Positions 22,116 through 34,678 of a stretch of DNA of 64,000 bases are shown in pieces. The DNA is taken from the NCBI GenBank assembly GCA_029945375.1, contig CM057065.1, positions 868,001 to 932,000 of the forward strand, read 5' to 3'. The stretch's first letter is position 1. Each line of letters opens with the position of its first letter. The translations under genes were made by a program, and so were the position numbers. Origin of the DNA: Agaricus subrufescens (lineage: Eukaryota > Basidiomycota > Agaricomycetes > Agaricales > Agaricaceae). Under the pieces are notes generated by a model, which was not told the origin of the DNA, made no database searches, and worked only from the letters and a program-made list of their open reading frames with translations.

Positions 22116-25078
22116 ATGCCCGCCTTCTGTCTCCCCCTCCGCCAGCTCTTGCCTTTTCGCCGCTCACAGCGCTCTCGGTCACCAAATCCGCCTTCAGCTG
22201 ACCGTGGTGATAACGAAGCTCCATCCCGTGCTCCGCATCCCAGCCCTTCCCCTGCCTTGTCCTCTCGTCCTCCCTCTACACGTGGTGCCCCGGAGCAGCC
22301 CGTCCATGCCATTGGCACCTCTCGTCCGCTACCGTCAAATGACCTAACAAATCCTCCAATTTTTGTAGGTCGCGGTTGTGATGACAGGTCAACAGAAAAT
22401 TGCAGTGGTCCACCCTCGCAGGTTCTACAGCAAATCAACGCTGTTGGGCTGGAATCTGCGCCCCAGCCCACTCCCCAAGATTCGATTGCGCACCCGCCCA
22501 CTCATCCCCCCTCTCTTCCTGATTCCCAAGACTCGACTCAAGCCACGCATACCTCGTGTTCGCTCGTGGGGGTGTCACAACAATCTTTTGGCTTGAAACA
22601 CCAGCGCGTGAGTGTTGTTTTGGATTATGTCTGTGAACCAAGACGCTGAGGCATTCGAAGACGACGCCAGGAGAGAGTTCAACGCTGCCACAGTACACAA
22701 CGCAAGAAAATTTCAAAGATGCGCATGATATCACCATGGTGGGAACGACCTTCATTGAGGCCAAGCGAGGCAATGGTAAGAGACATACAGTTTGCCTATA
22801 TGTATCAGGAGCTCAACGATGTCTTTGCTAGTCACATTTACAAACATTAACATGTCGACAAACTGTAAGCAGCCCGCCTCTTTCGTTGCCAGTACTGATT
22901 GCTACACTTGCAGTCATGAGGGACCTTCTGGAGAGGACGATCCGTGGAGCAGCGTCTGATTCCTCCGATCGCTATCCACCACCGCGATGTCACCCTGGCA
23001 CACGTTTGGAAATCCTTGAACGATGCCTCCATTTCATCGCCAACTGCAGTGACGAGCAAAAGATGCGCTGGGTAGTCGGCTCAGCTGGTGTAGGCAAATC
23101 AGCCATCATGCAAAGTGTCGCCGACTCTCCCCAACTTCAAGTGGCCTCCAAAGCTTCGGTCTTCTTTTCTATCAATGGACGTGATGATGGAACCAAGGCC
23201 ATTATCACATTTTCCTACCAGCTTGCCACGAAATCTAAAGTTTATCGTAATGTCATCGAGGACATAATTACACATGAACCATCTCTCCTGGAATCGTCGA
23301 TACCTCGCCAATTCGAAAAATTCATTGTTGATCCCTTCATCCACAACCACGCCCTGAACTCTGCTGGCCGGGTGCTGATCATCATCGACGGACTTGATGA
23401 ATGCAAACAAACCCATATCCAGGTCGAGCTCCTCGAACTTATCTCTACTTTCTGCATCTCGCACCCTTCCTCACCTGTCGCATGGCTCATCGCTAGCCGC
23501 CCCGAAACGCACATCACTTCTTTCTTTTCTAGACCAGAAGTAGCACCGGCATATGTGAAGGAGGAAATTGCCGTGGATTCTGACAAGGCTCGGGCAGATG
23601 TCGAATCATATCTTCGCGACGAGTTGACAAAGATGAGGAGGACATTCGACTTTCTCGGTCCTCAATGGCCTGATGAACAACATCTGTGGAAATTGGCGCG
23701 TGCTGCGGGCGGGCTATTCGCATATGCGGCTACTGCCACGAGATACATTGGAGATCCAAATGTTGGAGACCCGGTATCGCAGCTCTCTGACGTCCTGAAT
23801 GTCATTGATGAGCTTCCTCTACACGATGTGCCACAGGACCAACACCCGATGGCTCTACTTGATGCATTGTATACCCGAATTCTGTCGAATATTCCTCGCA
23901 GAGTGTTGATAAATATTCGAAAACTCCTATTGTTACTGGCATCCGATTGGGATTCTGCTCTCGACCTTCAAGATGAAAAGAACTTTGTTGTCCTGTGCAA
24001 TTGGTTAGGTATGACTGCCGATGAAGCATATGCTGCTCTCAATCGCCTCCGGTCTGTTTTGAATTTGCCCCAACGCCATGAAGCCCATGGAAAAGTGCCC
24101 GAACCATTCCATAAATCATTCATCGACTACTTATACCGGTCCGCATTTTCGCCTGATATCGTACTTGAAGCGCAGGAAATCAAGAGCCAATGCGCATTCA
24201 GGGTATTAAACGAAGCCTCTGGTAGTGTTGATTTTGGCAATAGATATTATGGCTTTTACTATGGCAGGCTGGCTCATACTGGTGGTACGGGTGACCAGAT
24301 TTCGATTACTTGGTGGATTAATGAGGGAGTTAACTGGGGTGATGATAAAACACGATTGGGTATGTATAAGCTGGCCGTGGGAGAAGTTGTGGCCGGGATG
24401 AAACGAGGAGATCCGGTGTTCCAGACCGAGTTCTGCATTCGGCTCTTGACCACTCAATTTGACAGTTATGACGAGGTTGATTTTCCATATCATGACTTGT
24501 GCGAATTCGTGTTTGTGAGTGCCACAGAATCTGTTTCTTTCATATCTGTGTCACTAAAATTATGCACCAGGATAAATCTCGGTGTCATCAATTTATGATG
24601 TGCGGCATACTCAAGCAAATACCTACCAGGGCAATTCCCATCAGTGAAATCGATATTGATGTCCCACTTAAGGTGCAGTTCCATCGTCCCGTGACAACGA
24701 TGACTCTACCTGACCCATGGAATTCATCTTGCGAGGTCAGTGAAATATTTCTGTTTAGGTGTATCCGTTGAAAGTTTTGCTGCACAGCATGAACGGGTGG
24801 GCCAATGGGACCAAGGAAAGGAGTACAGCTGGACAACGGTCTTTCAGAGAGACGAATGTGATTTCTGCTTTCAAAGGCTTGAACGCCAATTCGAGAGTTG
24901 GATTAGCCGTCATCCGGATCATACTGTCCCAATTATGTTCACTTCAACGTACCACACCTGTGTTGTAGTTCGGCTTGTTGATCCGGAGGATGGTGTATCA
25001 GAGTGGACTTATCAGTTCTGGCTTGGGCAAAATAGAGACGGCGAGCGTAAGAAGCTTAGGGAGCAAGCTATAACATAA
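22116..25078 (+). CDS. NLR-like NACHT NTPase, copy 4 (reference copy)
   Basis: Exons: 22116-22607, 22661-22775, 22832-22864, 22914-24514, 24571-24735, 24788-25078 (2697 nt, 898 residues). Layout: residues 1-164 are a basic then Pro/Ser-rich disordered arm; about 165-213 carry QENFKDAHDITMVG, the short F..AH.F.I.G element often seen before agaricomycete NACHT domains; NACHT follows with P-loop GSAGVGKSAIM (about residue 269), FFSINGRDDGTKA, Walker B LIIIDGLDECK (about 375) and WLIASRPETH; a winged-helix-like part has NWLGMTADEAYAALNRLRSV and ends FHKSFIDYL. About 230 C-terminal residues over three exons show no WD40, ankyrin, TPR or LRR repeats but carry CDFC...HPDH. By family knowledge it is an ATP-dependent oligomerising sensor in the cytosol. 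No known effector domain is visible at the N-terminus. Its late NACHT exon is almost identical to copy 6. Confidence 0.87.
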
Positions 25079-26291
25079 TGTTTTTCTACTGAGTAGCTCT
25101 CATTTCAAATTCTGGCACTACTCAGTATCTCTGACTTCGGAATTTATGGATGTTTTCTGCGATCTCTGTACAATTTTTGATGTTACGCATTCACATTCTG
25201 ATTTAATGACGCTAATATACTTCTTTTATGAAATTGTTCTTGTTTCCGTCCCTGGGCTGAGTTCTGGTGTCACGTACAGGCAGCACGTGTCTAATGTAGT
25301 TTCTTGCTACAGATCCTCTGATATCTCCTCAGCAGCCGTTTGGCGGGCAAATCAATTGATGCATGGTCTTGAAATAGTTGCACCCACCGGCTATGAGAGA
25401 TTGAATACAACGACTCTGTTGAACGCATGAATAAGAAAATCATAGGCCTACTATGTGACAGTAGTGTACCGTACATGTTGAATTCGTCATTAATGTTGGT
25501 CAATTCAATGACTTTGTCATTGTGGCTTGTTGCTCTGATCCTAATAAAATCATAGCCAGAGCGTACCATAATAAATATGAGAGTTTTCCTGGCAAGGCTG
25601 TTCAAATGAAGCTGAGGTGAAGGTAGGGGAGGGCGCTGCAGGTAAACGGTGTGGTCGTTGACCGCTTTGGTGGCGTAAGGAGAGGCCGATCACGGGACCA
25701 GGTTGGCTAACGAAGTGATTCAACTTTGTGCAGCTGAATGGAATGTTGGATGCTGGGCGTTGAGCAACTTGACAGAGTTAATATGCAAGATCGGAGTGAT
25801 GACGCCTGATGATAGATGTAGACCAAGGCACAGAATACATAAATAACTTGCATGTCATTGTTTGTGTGTTGTTGATCCGTTAATTCACAGCCACCAACTC
25901 GACGCGAATCATAGCTCGTACATCCAACAGCCTCCACCAAATACTATCGACTCCTACCCAGTCAGATGAACATGAATAAGAACGACAGTGCGTGTGCTCA
26001 AGCCATCTCCTATGTCTTCCTCCTTTACTAGCTCTATTCAACCTCAGCAGTCCCCGATACTACAGCGCACATCATATCCATTGTGGTTGCGTTCACTACG
26101 TTTTTTGATTCAGGGGCAAAAATTGTGAGTGCCCCTTGTCTGTGCCGTTTCCATCCGGGACATTAATCCGACGCTCAGACAGACATTCACTGCTGTGGCG
26201 GCCTCATTCCACTGCCCAAAAAGTTTTCGGTCACAGGAACCACCATGCAAGCACGTACAATGGTGAGGAGTATCTCCTTTGCGTTACAGGC
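25079..26291. other. Spacer after copy 4, interrupted by the transposon
   Basis: Post-gene block (25140-25330), TGACAGTAGTGTACC block (25450-25620), promoter-like block with CATAAATA (about 25838) and the start of the GGCCTACTCTGAC block, broken off at 26301 by the DNA transposon. The spacer resumes at 39741. No gene seen. Confidence 0.6.
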
Positions 26292-26301
26292 CTACTCTGA
26301 C
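26292..26301. repeat. Target site duplication, left copy
   Basis: CTACTCTGAC, repeated at 39741-39750. The uninterrupted module (for example near 8188) reads CTACCCTGACTAT, confirming that one copy is original. Confidence 0.85.
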
Positions 26302-26343
26302 GGGCTCGCAGAAAAGTGCGGACGCGCTCGCGGACGCGGACCC
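26302..26343 (+). repeat. Left terminal inverted repeat
   Basis: It starts GGGCTCGCAGAAAAGTGCGG and reaches CGCGGACGCGGAC. It pairs with 39700-39740 read in reverse complement. Confidence 0.85.
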
Positions 26344-28521
26344 GCGTGTTGTCCGCGCTTTTTCCCGAAAAGGCATCGAGTCCGCGTTGGACCCGCGCCC
26401 CCCATATAGCATCAAGCCGGCTGGCACGTCGCATAGGGACCGCTCTGGAGAGAAATGATAACTTTACAAACTAGTTTTCCGTAATACACACTCGCTGGTT
26501 TTAATAGAGATATAGAAAGACGTATTATATAGAAAGTTAAGTGACCGCGACCTTCATCAGTTCTTTAAAACACGCAGAAAAGCATCCCCCATCCCATTTT
26601 CTATTGACTGTGGGGAAAACAGCCACCGTCTCACCGGCTTTCGGAGGTATGTGTGCCATTGCGAACGCTTTTCACGACCGATCGTAGAAGCGAAGAGTGA
26701 GGTGCTTTGGCAGACTCTTGGGCTCATCCCTGCTATGGTGTGCGCCGCCCCTGCCTTACGTCAATAGCGAGCATCGGGGCACTCGAAGAAAGCAGACGTA
26801 CGTTACCAGGCCCACAAGCGGGCCCTGTAATCCCAATTTCTTACGCCGATCCAAAAGTCCTGGCCACAAGAGTGGCAGATAACACTCTATAGCCGTTTGG
26901 TCGGCCTGAGATAAACCCGCGAATTTTGGCGGGCCGAATATTCGAACGAACGGTCGCTTGATTACAGACTGAAGATGACGACTAACACCCAAGGTCAGTG
27001 GCATTCAAAAGAAAGAGCGCTTACACTTACCAGGGCTTGGGGAGAGCGGCCATCGATGCGGTAAGAACTGAGAGGGAGCCAAAGTTTATTCGATTAATTG
27101 AGGAGGGCGCAGCCACCTCCCATACTTGGTACATGTACACATAACCGTCGAGAAACTTAGCTGCAAGACATGTCCGTTGGACCTTTCGGCTGGCGGGAGA
27201 TGAGCCCCGCTAGTGGTATGGTCAACAAGACCACGAAGCCTCTCGCATCAATAGGCGTAGAAGAAGATTTGTACCATTACCGACGCGCACAGCAAGTCTG
27301 TAATTGTAGGCAGTCAATGATAATGATTAAAACTTTGGCCAAAGCCAGCACCAAGTGAATACAAAGACTTACGAGCATCTTTGCAGCTAGTGAGTGAGAG
27401 CTGAGAAAGACATGAAACGCAGAAACGTAGTGCGCAGCCATTTTTCCTGCGGTGCGCATTCGAAGATTCCTGTGAGTAGAGTCCTCTTGTTTAGAGAATC
27501 ACCTACTATTTTACAGACCTCGTTTGCTGATAGGCTGGGGTCTAGGTGCGAATGTTCCCCGGGGCTACTAGCTTAGTTTACACCAACAAAAAGCGCAATA
27601 CTCAATGAAGCTACGACTGGACGTGTGCATACGGTTGAGATGTGAAACACATTGTTTGAATCGTGGCAAGCTGCCCCTCATGCTCACCCCGCCAATTAAC
27701 GTCCCTGTGTACTAGAGAGCACTCCCGGAATTTCTCTAGTCTAGATACTTCCCCCTTGTAGTTTAGCTATCGAGCATGGCTAGAATGAGTGTCGAGCAAA
27801 ATCATTGAGAGAGTAGATCTCACCAGGCACCGCTATACCAGGTTTGCGACTGTTCACGAGGACGACCAAAGGACATAAAGGTCGGCTGGAACGGTGCAGT
27901 CCCATTGGAGCGTGTCTTCGAAGTAGTACAAATATAGGTTCAGTGAAGCCAAAAGTGGCAACACATTTACCAAAAGGAAATTCATCACAACATCATTTGA
28001 TCAGCTCCCACTCATAGACTCATTAATGCAATGATCAGGGTTCTTTTGCAGTTAACCGCGTCGTGTGCGGGTTGAGTCCGCATCATCCGCATGCAGACCG
28101 CATTCTGTCCGCGTCGACCCCTGATTGGTCCGCGCCTGCCGCATCTGCCCGCGCCAGCCCGCGTCGAGTTGTCATTGGTCCGCGCCTTTCCGCGTGCGGA
28201 CGAGAGACATCCGCATCATGCAAAAAAAGACCGCGTGGCTCCCGCGCCTAGAGATAGCCCGAGACCTATTAGAACCAGTGGTGGTGCCCGCCTGCGGCCA
28301 TTTCCTAACTGGGCCCAGTCTCCGGCCGCATACAAACCCAAAACGGTAGAGAGAAATGCAGGGACGTAATATTTTTTGACAAAAACATTCCTGTAATATT
28401 GCGATAAGTACAAAATAGAATCTCAAACACGTACCACTAGGTATTAGGGGTTGAAAAATTTTCTTCTTTCTGTACTCCACGCAGACCCAAATACTTCGCC
28501 AAAGCAGGCACCTGAGAGAGC
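26344..28521. other. 5' non-coding part of the transposon with subterminal motifs
   Basis: Repeated GTCCGCG/CGCGGAC words occur at about 26344-26400 and again, densely, at about 28040-28260 (TGTCCGCGTCGACCCC, TTGGTCCGCGCC twice). Between them (26460-28030) several good splice-like signals occur on the minus strand, for example GTAAGT read from about 27371 and from 27030 downwards, but I could not assemble a convincing protein. They may mark a small spliced transcript. Confidence 0.4.
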
Positions 28522-31500
28522 ATGGTAAGTCACTGAATTCGACGAAGTCCTTACCTGCCCGCCTTATTCTACCACTAGGACTTCATTCGTCATGTCGCTA
28601 AGTACTTCAGTGCCGAGCGTGCCTCCTCAATCACCACCCCGCAAGCTGAGACCTCAGCCCTACGTTTGGGAGGTGAGGACAACACTGAACCCGCGACGTC
28701 TCCACCTATAGGGACCTCAGGTACAGCATTGGGGGGGCAAGCCTTGACAGAACACAAGACGTCTCCTCCACCTATGGGCACTCAACCCGCAACCTCTCCT
28801 CTTCCCCTAGGGACTTTAACCGCAACCTCTCCTCCAGCTATAGCGACGTCCGGTACACCTGTGGGCGGGGAAGTTTTCACTCAACCCGCAACGTGTCCTC
28901 CACCTATAGGGACTCAACCCCCCCCAGCTATAGTGACGTCCGGTACACCTGTGGGCGGGGAAGTCTTCACTCAACCCGCAACGTGTCCTCCACCTATAGG
29001 GACTCAACCCCCCCCAGCTATAGCGGCGTCCGGTACACCTGTGGGCGGGGAAGTCTTCACTCAACCCGCAACGTGTTCTCCACCTATAGGGACTCAACCC
29101 CCCACCTCTCCTCCGGCTATAGGGTCGTCAGGTCCACCATCGGGCGGGGAAGTCTGCACTCAACCCGCAACCTCTCCTCCACCTATGGGGACTCCAAGCA
29201 CAACATCTCTTCCACCTATGGGGGCCTCAGCTCCACCTTTGGGCGCCCAGGTCATCACTCAACCCGTCGCCTCGCCTCCACCTATGGAAACTTTTGTTCC
29301 AGTTTGGTCTTCAACTGGTGAAGTCCTTGGCTATCGTGCCATCGGTAACGAACACCGCATTCCTCGACCACCTCCGGCACCTGATACCCAGTTCGCAACA
29401 GCTGCCATCAATCCCTCCCAAAATATACCCCACTTGGCCACACCTCCCGTCAATCCCCCCCATTTGATATACCAGGAGCCGTCACCTCCTGCCAATCCCC
29501 AAAAAATTACATACCAGTTGCCAACTCCCCTCAATTCCCCCGCTACTATACCCCAGTTGCCAACACCTCCCGTCAATATACCGCCACCTATATCCCAGTT
29601 CAACTCATCTCAACAAATCTCTATTCAGAACCGACCGGCCCAGATACAGCCCAATCGATCGCCCACAGCCTCTGAGTTTCCAATCGACCTGAAAACAAGG
29701 CCGAACCCTTCAACATGGGATGGTTGGCCAGACAACGATTGGACTCACCTTTTCACCTGGGAGGAATATGTTTTGACAGGTGGGTTACGATCGGGATGGG
29801 CGCATAAATCAGGTACCTCGCGCAAAGGCTCACGAAACGCTGACACGCCAGATGGCGGGTTTCGTACCAAACGCGACTGTCGAGGGGTCTTCACCTGTTG
29901 CAACTTGGAATGCAAAGTCAGGCTTCGGCCTCATGTTGATCGAAAGGTCTTTGAGGAGCAGAAGACCAAAGTGGCCTGTGACTTGTGTCATTTACCCTTG
30001 GTATACGAGTCATGCGAGGCGTACGATACGCTGACGAGGTACAACGACGGTTGCTTCTACCAACACACGGGTACTCACAGTCATGCACGTCCGCCAGTGA
30101 AGACCGCTATGCCATGGGAAGCCGAACTTTTCAAGAGTCACATAATGGCGCACCCAGCAGCGACACCGGCTCAGCTTCGCGTAGGCGTCTCCACATTAAC
30201 AGGTAGAACACCACCCGTCTCCGACTTCTCGGAGGCCTATACCAATCCCGATCGGGTCGCCGCACAGCGTCAAAAAATTCTTCAGCCCTTCAAGCAATCC
30301 TCTGCTGGAGATACCTTTTTTCATCAAGTCCAAGAATTCGACGGCAAATTCCCGGGCTTCATATTGCATCGTTCCATCCAGGTCTTGCCTAAAGCTGTGT
30401 TCGTGATTCAAACACCCTGGATGAGGCAACAAAGCGTTCACCACACGGCCCTCGAGGACTCACTTAACGGAATTGTCACCAATGGTGCCCACGGATTTTG
30501 GAGGAATCCTACCGCCGTGCTTCAAGTCTCTTCGATATATTCCATCACTCTTTCGCGCTGGATACCTGTGATTATTTCGTATATGGACGGGCATAGCGCA
30601 TACGAATTCCAAGTGCATTTCTTCTATCTATTCCAGGGTATTGCGGAGGTTGTGAGGGCCCAAGGGGAAGATTCTGAACTAGACGGCAACGACCTTGATA
30701 CACATTTCGCCACGGTAAGTCAGATGTTTTCACGGTTATATCATCTTACTCACTGCGTTTCAGGTTGTGGACTTTAGTCAAGCCCAGCGAGAAGGCTTTA
30801 TATTGGCGTATATTGACTTCATGTCCAACCAGCCAGGGGAGACCAGACCGAAGGCCACGCTTCGTGCGCGTGCAGAGTCACTTCTCAAAGGTTGCCACGA
30901 GCACTTCCGCCAAGCTGTGGCTCGCGTTGCGGCGAAACACGCTGTTGTTGATCCTACTCTTCACGACGACTTCATGACCCGCTGCATGAGACTATCCCAG
31001 GTGTCGTCCTATGACTCTTATGAGAATATAGCCCGCGGGCTTATGAAAGATTACCCGCGTACGGCTAAATTCTTGGAGTGGTGGCTAAGGCGGCCCATAG
31101 CCAAGATGATTATGAAATCTCAACGCGTGATGGAGGAGAATTTGTGGATGGCCATCCCTGACACGACGAATGCTCAAGAAGCTGGACATTGGTCCATGTA
31201 TTCCTCCACCGGGACCAATCATACCCTGATGTCCGGGTTGGAAGCCTTGGTGGCAGCGGTTAACAGCTTTCAGACTATGGATGCCGCCGCTCTGAGTACG
31301 TTGCTTTCATTCGTCGTCCTTTCTGAGGCCTAATCATCTTGTAGCGGGACAAAAAACTCACTACGGATCTGAATCTTGAGGGGCCCGAATGGCGCGGGCT
31401 CATGGGCGAACGCACCCACACCGTGATCCTGCTGCCAGCGCGGCAAAGGTCTACATCAACGATGGCAGAGCGCCGGACACCATGGCCAAGCTAGTAACCA

Positions 31501-34500
31501 ACAAATCACCGTTGAAGCAACTTCGAGAGATAGCCGGAACTCTGGGTAAGACCTTTGGTACCAACTACTTTAATTGGAAGTCCAATTTGTGCTGGCTTGA
31601 TGTCAGTCTGGCCCTGCTTGACAATGCTATCTATCATGGATGGAAAGATTTTGATGAAGTCTACCTCCCTGTTTTGGATGCCGGGGGCGTGAGCATCGTC
31701 CTCAATTGCATTACGCGAATCCGTAATGTAAAGGACAATCCTCAGCCAGACACTGAGACGAGTCCCTCGAAATCTCTTGACGTGCAACGAGACCTGGTCC
31801 GGGAGTGTCTCCTTCAGGAAAACATTATTGCTGATCTAGAATCACCGGACATGGTCTTTGTGAGTGCCATGTCTTTAATAAGACCGCCTAGTTACTTACC
31901 GTGTTCTACAGGCATGGTTTTCATCTCTTTTTCGCCGGGCCGACGCCACTCATTCGTTGACAGACGACGATCGGCTGGTGCCCTTTTTCTTCCCCATGTA
32001 TTGCGACGTACATAAATGTACAGGCTCGCAAGCCACCGATGGTCTTCACCTCGAGATTTCCCCTCGCTTAAGGCCTTTGTACACTATCCAGCTTGGGCCG
32101 GCGGAGTTTGAGTCGACCAAGGGCCTCTTGACCGAGTGGTTTAAGCGTTTTTTGGCGTTTACCCCCACTCCCGGCCTCAGTTGTTGGAGAGAGTCGGAGG
32201 ACGATGGAAGGCTATGTGACGGCCGTCGCACCGACTATCGCCGTTTTGTTGTTTCGCTGCCGGTGATCTTCGTCATAGAATTTGTCCAAGACAATCTTTA
32301 CCGACCCGTGGAGTGGCGTATACCCGTTAAATTGCTTCCTCCCGGATACTCTCACATCACCAAGTTGCACGACGTGGCATATGAGCTTGTGGGTGTGAGC
32401 TTGGTCGCGGAAGCCACCTCAACAACCAACCATTTTACAGCAAGATGGTATGATCCTGAAGACAAGGAGGTGTATGAATATAATGACATGTGGCATGGGG
32501 GAAGAGCACAGGCTATGGGCCCAATGTCATATAAACACCATGTCGGCGGTCATCCTGTCATAGTACCCGCCAAGCATGCCGTTCACCACGCCGTCTATCG
32601 CCTCCGGGGGGGTCTGAAAGCTCAGGAGGCGTTTTTTAACGCCCGCGTGGCCAAACTGAAGACGACCCTGAACGTAGTTATCCACAAGGAATTCCCCGCG
32701 AACGCCACCAACGTGCACTTAGGTGGGAAACTGGTTCCATTGCCCTCCAACCTTCGTACATGGATAAAGAACGACAAGAATCGAGGCCTGTTCAAAGAAT
32801 ATGTCCACCCCTCGCAACCAAGCAAAATGTTCAAGCAGGTCTATCCAGAATCCGCCACTCCTGAGTTGGAGGAGGCGCTTGCTGGCCACGAGAAGCCAAA
32901 CAGAGACCCATACAGCAGCCTGAAGACGCCCGATCCCGAGGACGACCTTCCATCATTACATCTTCCTACTCCACCGACCAAACAGGTCAGCCTACCCGCC
33001 GAACTGGCTTCTATCGCACCGTCTGTGGCTAAGGCGGAGCCGCCACCCGACCAGGTGCAGGCTCCTCCCGTGCCTGACTTGGTGCTGGCTGATCTTGTTG
33101 CAACAGCCCCGGCCTCCAATGACCACGCGCCTCCGTCGAATAATGCAGTTGAGGCACCCCCGAAAGATACTGTGGCGCTTGGTCGTCCTCCTTTGCGTCA
33201 GCCTAAGCCTCGCATTCCGCTTCGAGACTTTCCTGCAGTCTTCGCGGAAATAGATGCGATGATGAACGCCACAGATGCTTTCTTGGAGGAATATGATTCG
33301 GATTTGGACAGAGCAGAGGGCCCGAGGCCAGGGAATGCACGACAGGTTGAATCGCACAACAGGGCTGCATCCCTTATTAACTGTCGATGTGGAGCCGCCG
33401 GAACCGCCGATATATTCCAATACATCGCCCCCGGTGAGGGAGCTACAATCGCGTGCGCCAAGTGCAAGCGTCAGAGTCATATCGCCTGTCAACCGTATGG
33501 ACGTCCTGCGGACGCAAGTTGGCTATGTCATGATTGTCAGCCCACAGGCAGACAAGGAGTGGAAAAAAGTGCGACTCACTGACGGTATGGGGCGCATTGT
33601 CTTCTGAGGTCTTTTTACTGAAAACCAGTCCAGCATGCTCACAGATGTGTGGCAAATCAGCCGGCCTCTGGCAGAGCGATTGAGGCCTGGAGTCGGCGCA
33701 CTTTGTCGCCTAGGAGACTTTCATTATCCTGTACGGTTGCTTACTTACCATGCTGGCAGCCGTGGTTGGACAGTACAGTGGTGGCGTCGCTGTCATTTCT
33801 TGGAAGGTGAAAATCAGCGGCTTCCTGATGATATTACTTGGGAACCGGAGAGCCACATAACCGACGCTCTGTGGGGCCAGGTCATGGCACGACGGGATGT
33901 CCGGGTGAGTACAAATGCCTGGTTGACGCTCACGATGCTGATGTTCTTCTAGTTAGGACGGTGGGACCTTGCCAGTACGCTCGAGGAAGATAATCTTGAT
34001 TATGTTTCCGAAGTGGCATACATGGAGTATACCGCCGAAATAGACGCCGTCTTGTCGCCTAATCTTTCCACTCTGCAAACACTAGCCGACGCTCCAGAGT
34101 CGTTGATTGACAGCGACATTCCCATTATGAAATACTCACAGGCCATCAAGAAGGATACGATGCAATACTTTGTCAAGGACGCTCCACGCGGCGCGATTCC
34201 ACTGCGTGAAGTTGCCGGCATCACCAATTGGTTGCATCGTCATCTGGCGCAAGCCAACCGGACGCAATGGCAGATAGGTCCCGCTATGTGCCACGCTTGC
34301 ACCATCTGGATAGCGTATAAATTGGCCCAAAGCGAATTCCCAAAGCGCTCCGAGTTAACAGATCTCGAAGTGGCCTGGATGGTTCAGTCAACGACCCGTC
34401 AGATCAACCTCGTCGATGTGAACAGGATTTGTATAAGCCACTTGGAGCGTCTCATGTTTGAGTTCTCCAATAGTGCAGGCGCGGCGGGCGATTATATCTG

Positions 34501-34678
34501 GGGTTTAAACGTAGGGGATCATCAAGAAGGATGGAATCCGTATACCCTCATTCCTCCGTCTTGGATAGCCAAGGACCACAAACTTGATGAATCGAATCAA
34601 ACGGTTGGTAATATTATTTATTGTCTAGTCCACGAGGTATTTAACGATGACATTGCTAGATTGGTTGGGGCTATGTGA
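28522..34678 (+). CDS. Transposase: Pro-rich, GCM1-like zinc, DDE, USP-like, PHD (disrupted)
   Basis: Proposed exons: 28522-28524 (a lone ATG), 28579-30714, 30764-31295, 31345-31859, 31912-33584, 33645-33904, 33953-34678. Phases agree at every junction except one. Order: Pro-rich repeats; a Cys/His zinc region (RDCRGVFTCCNLECK, CDLCH, GTHSHA; 29870-30090) of WRKY-GCM1 type; an RNase-H-like core with VVDFSQAQREGF, GCHEHF and TTNAQEAGHW; a USP-like peptidase with Cys box NLCWLD (31583) and His box NHFTARWYDPED (32428); a PHD finger with C-x-C, CAKC, HIAC, CHDC (33376-33540); and a C-terminal domain with WTVQWW and GDHQEGW. Defects: Asn (30481) where relatives, from memory, have the first catalytic Asp; TGA at 31377-31379; and an A6 run at 33563-33568 that puts the frame out by one. 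Probably a non-functional autonomous copy. Confidence 0.7.
28837..29115 (+). repeat. 90-bp coding minisatellite in the Pro-rich arm
   Basis: Units start at 28837, 28927 and 29017 (GCTATAGYGRCGTCCGGTAC), 90 bp each, with a diverged fourth from 29116. They encode 30-residue units with SGTPVGGEVFTQPATC and PPPIGTQ. The array sits in the disordered arm ahead of the zinc region. Confidence 0.85.

Noticed and set aside
22037..22501. Minus-strand frames opposite the Pro/Ser-rich first exons (also 41674, 46701)
   Set aside because: Gly/Arg-rich composition is the complement of Pro/Ser codons, and the frames differ between copies.
27277..27459. Possible minus-strand start with a good GTAAGT donor and ACAG acceptor inside the transposon
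   Set aside because: The next exons gave short, unrecognisable peptides, so I could not support a gene. Kept only as a remark in the region entry.
28816..29321. Tyr/Arg-rich frames over the 90-bp repeats on both strands
   Set aside because: They are products of the minisatellite period being a multiple of three. Only the Pro-rich frame continues into the zinc region.
31389..32015. Separate gene starting MARAHGRTHPHRD
   Set aside because: Splice phase and frame show it continues the transposase after TGA 31377. The Met is internal to the family sequence.
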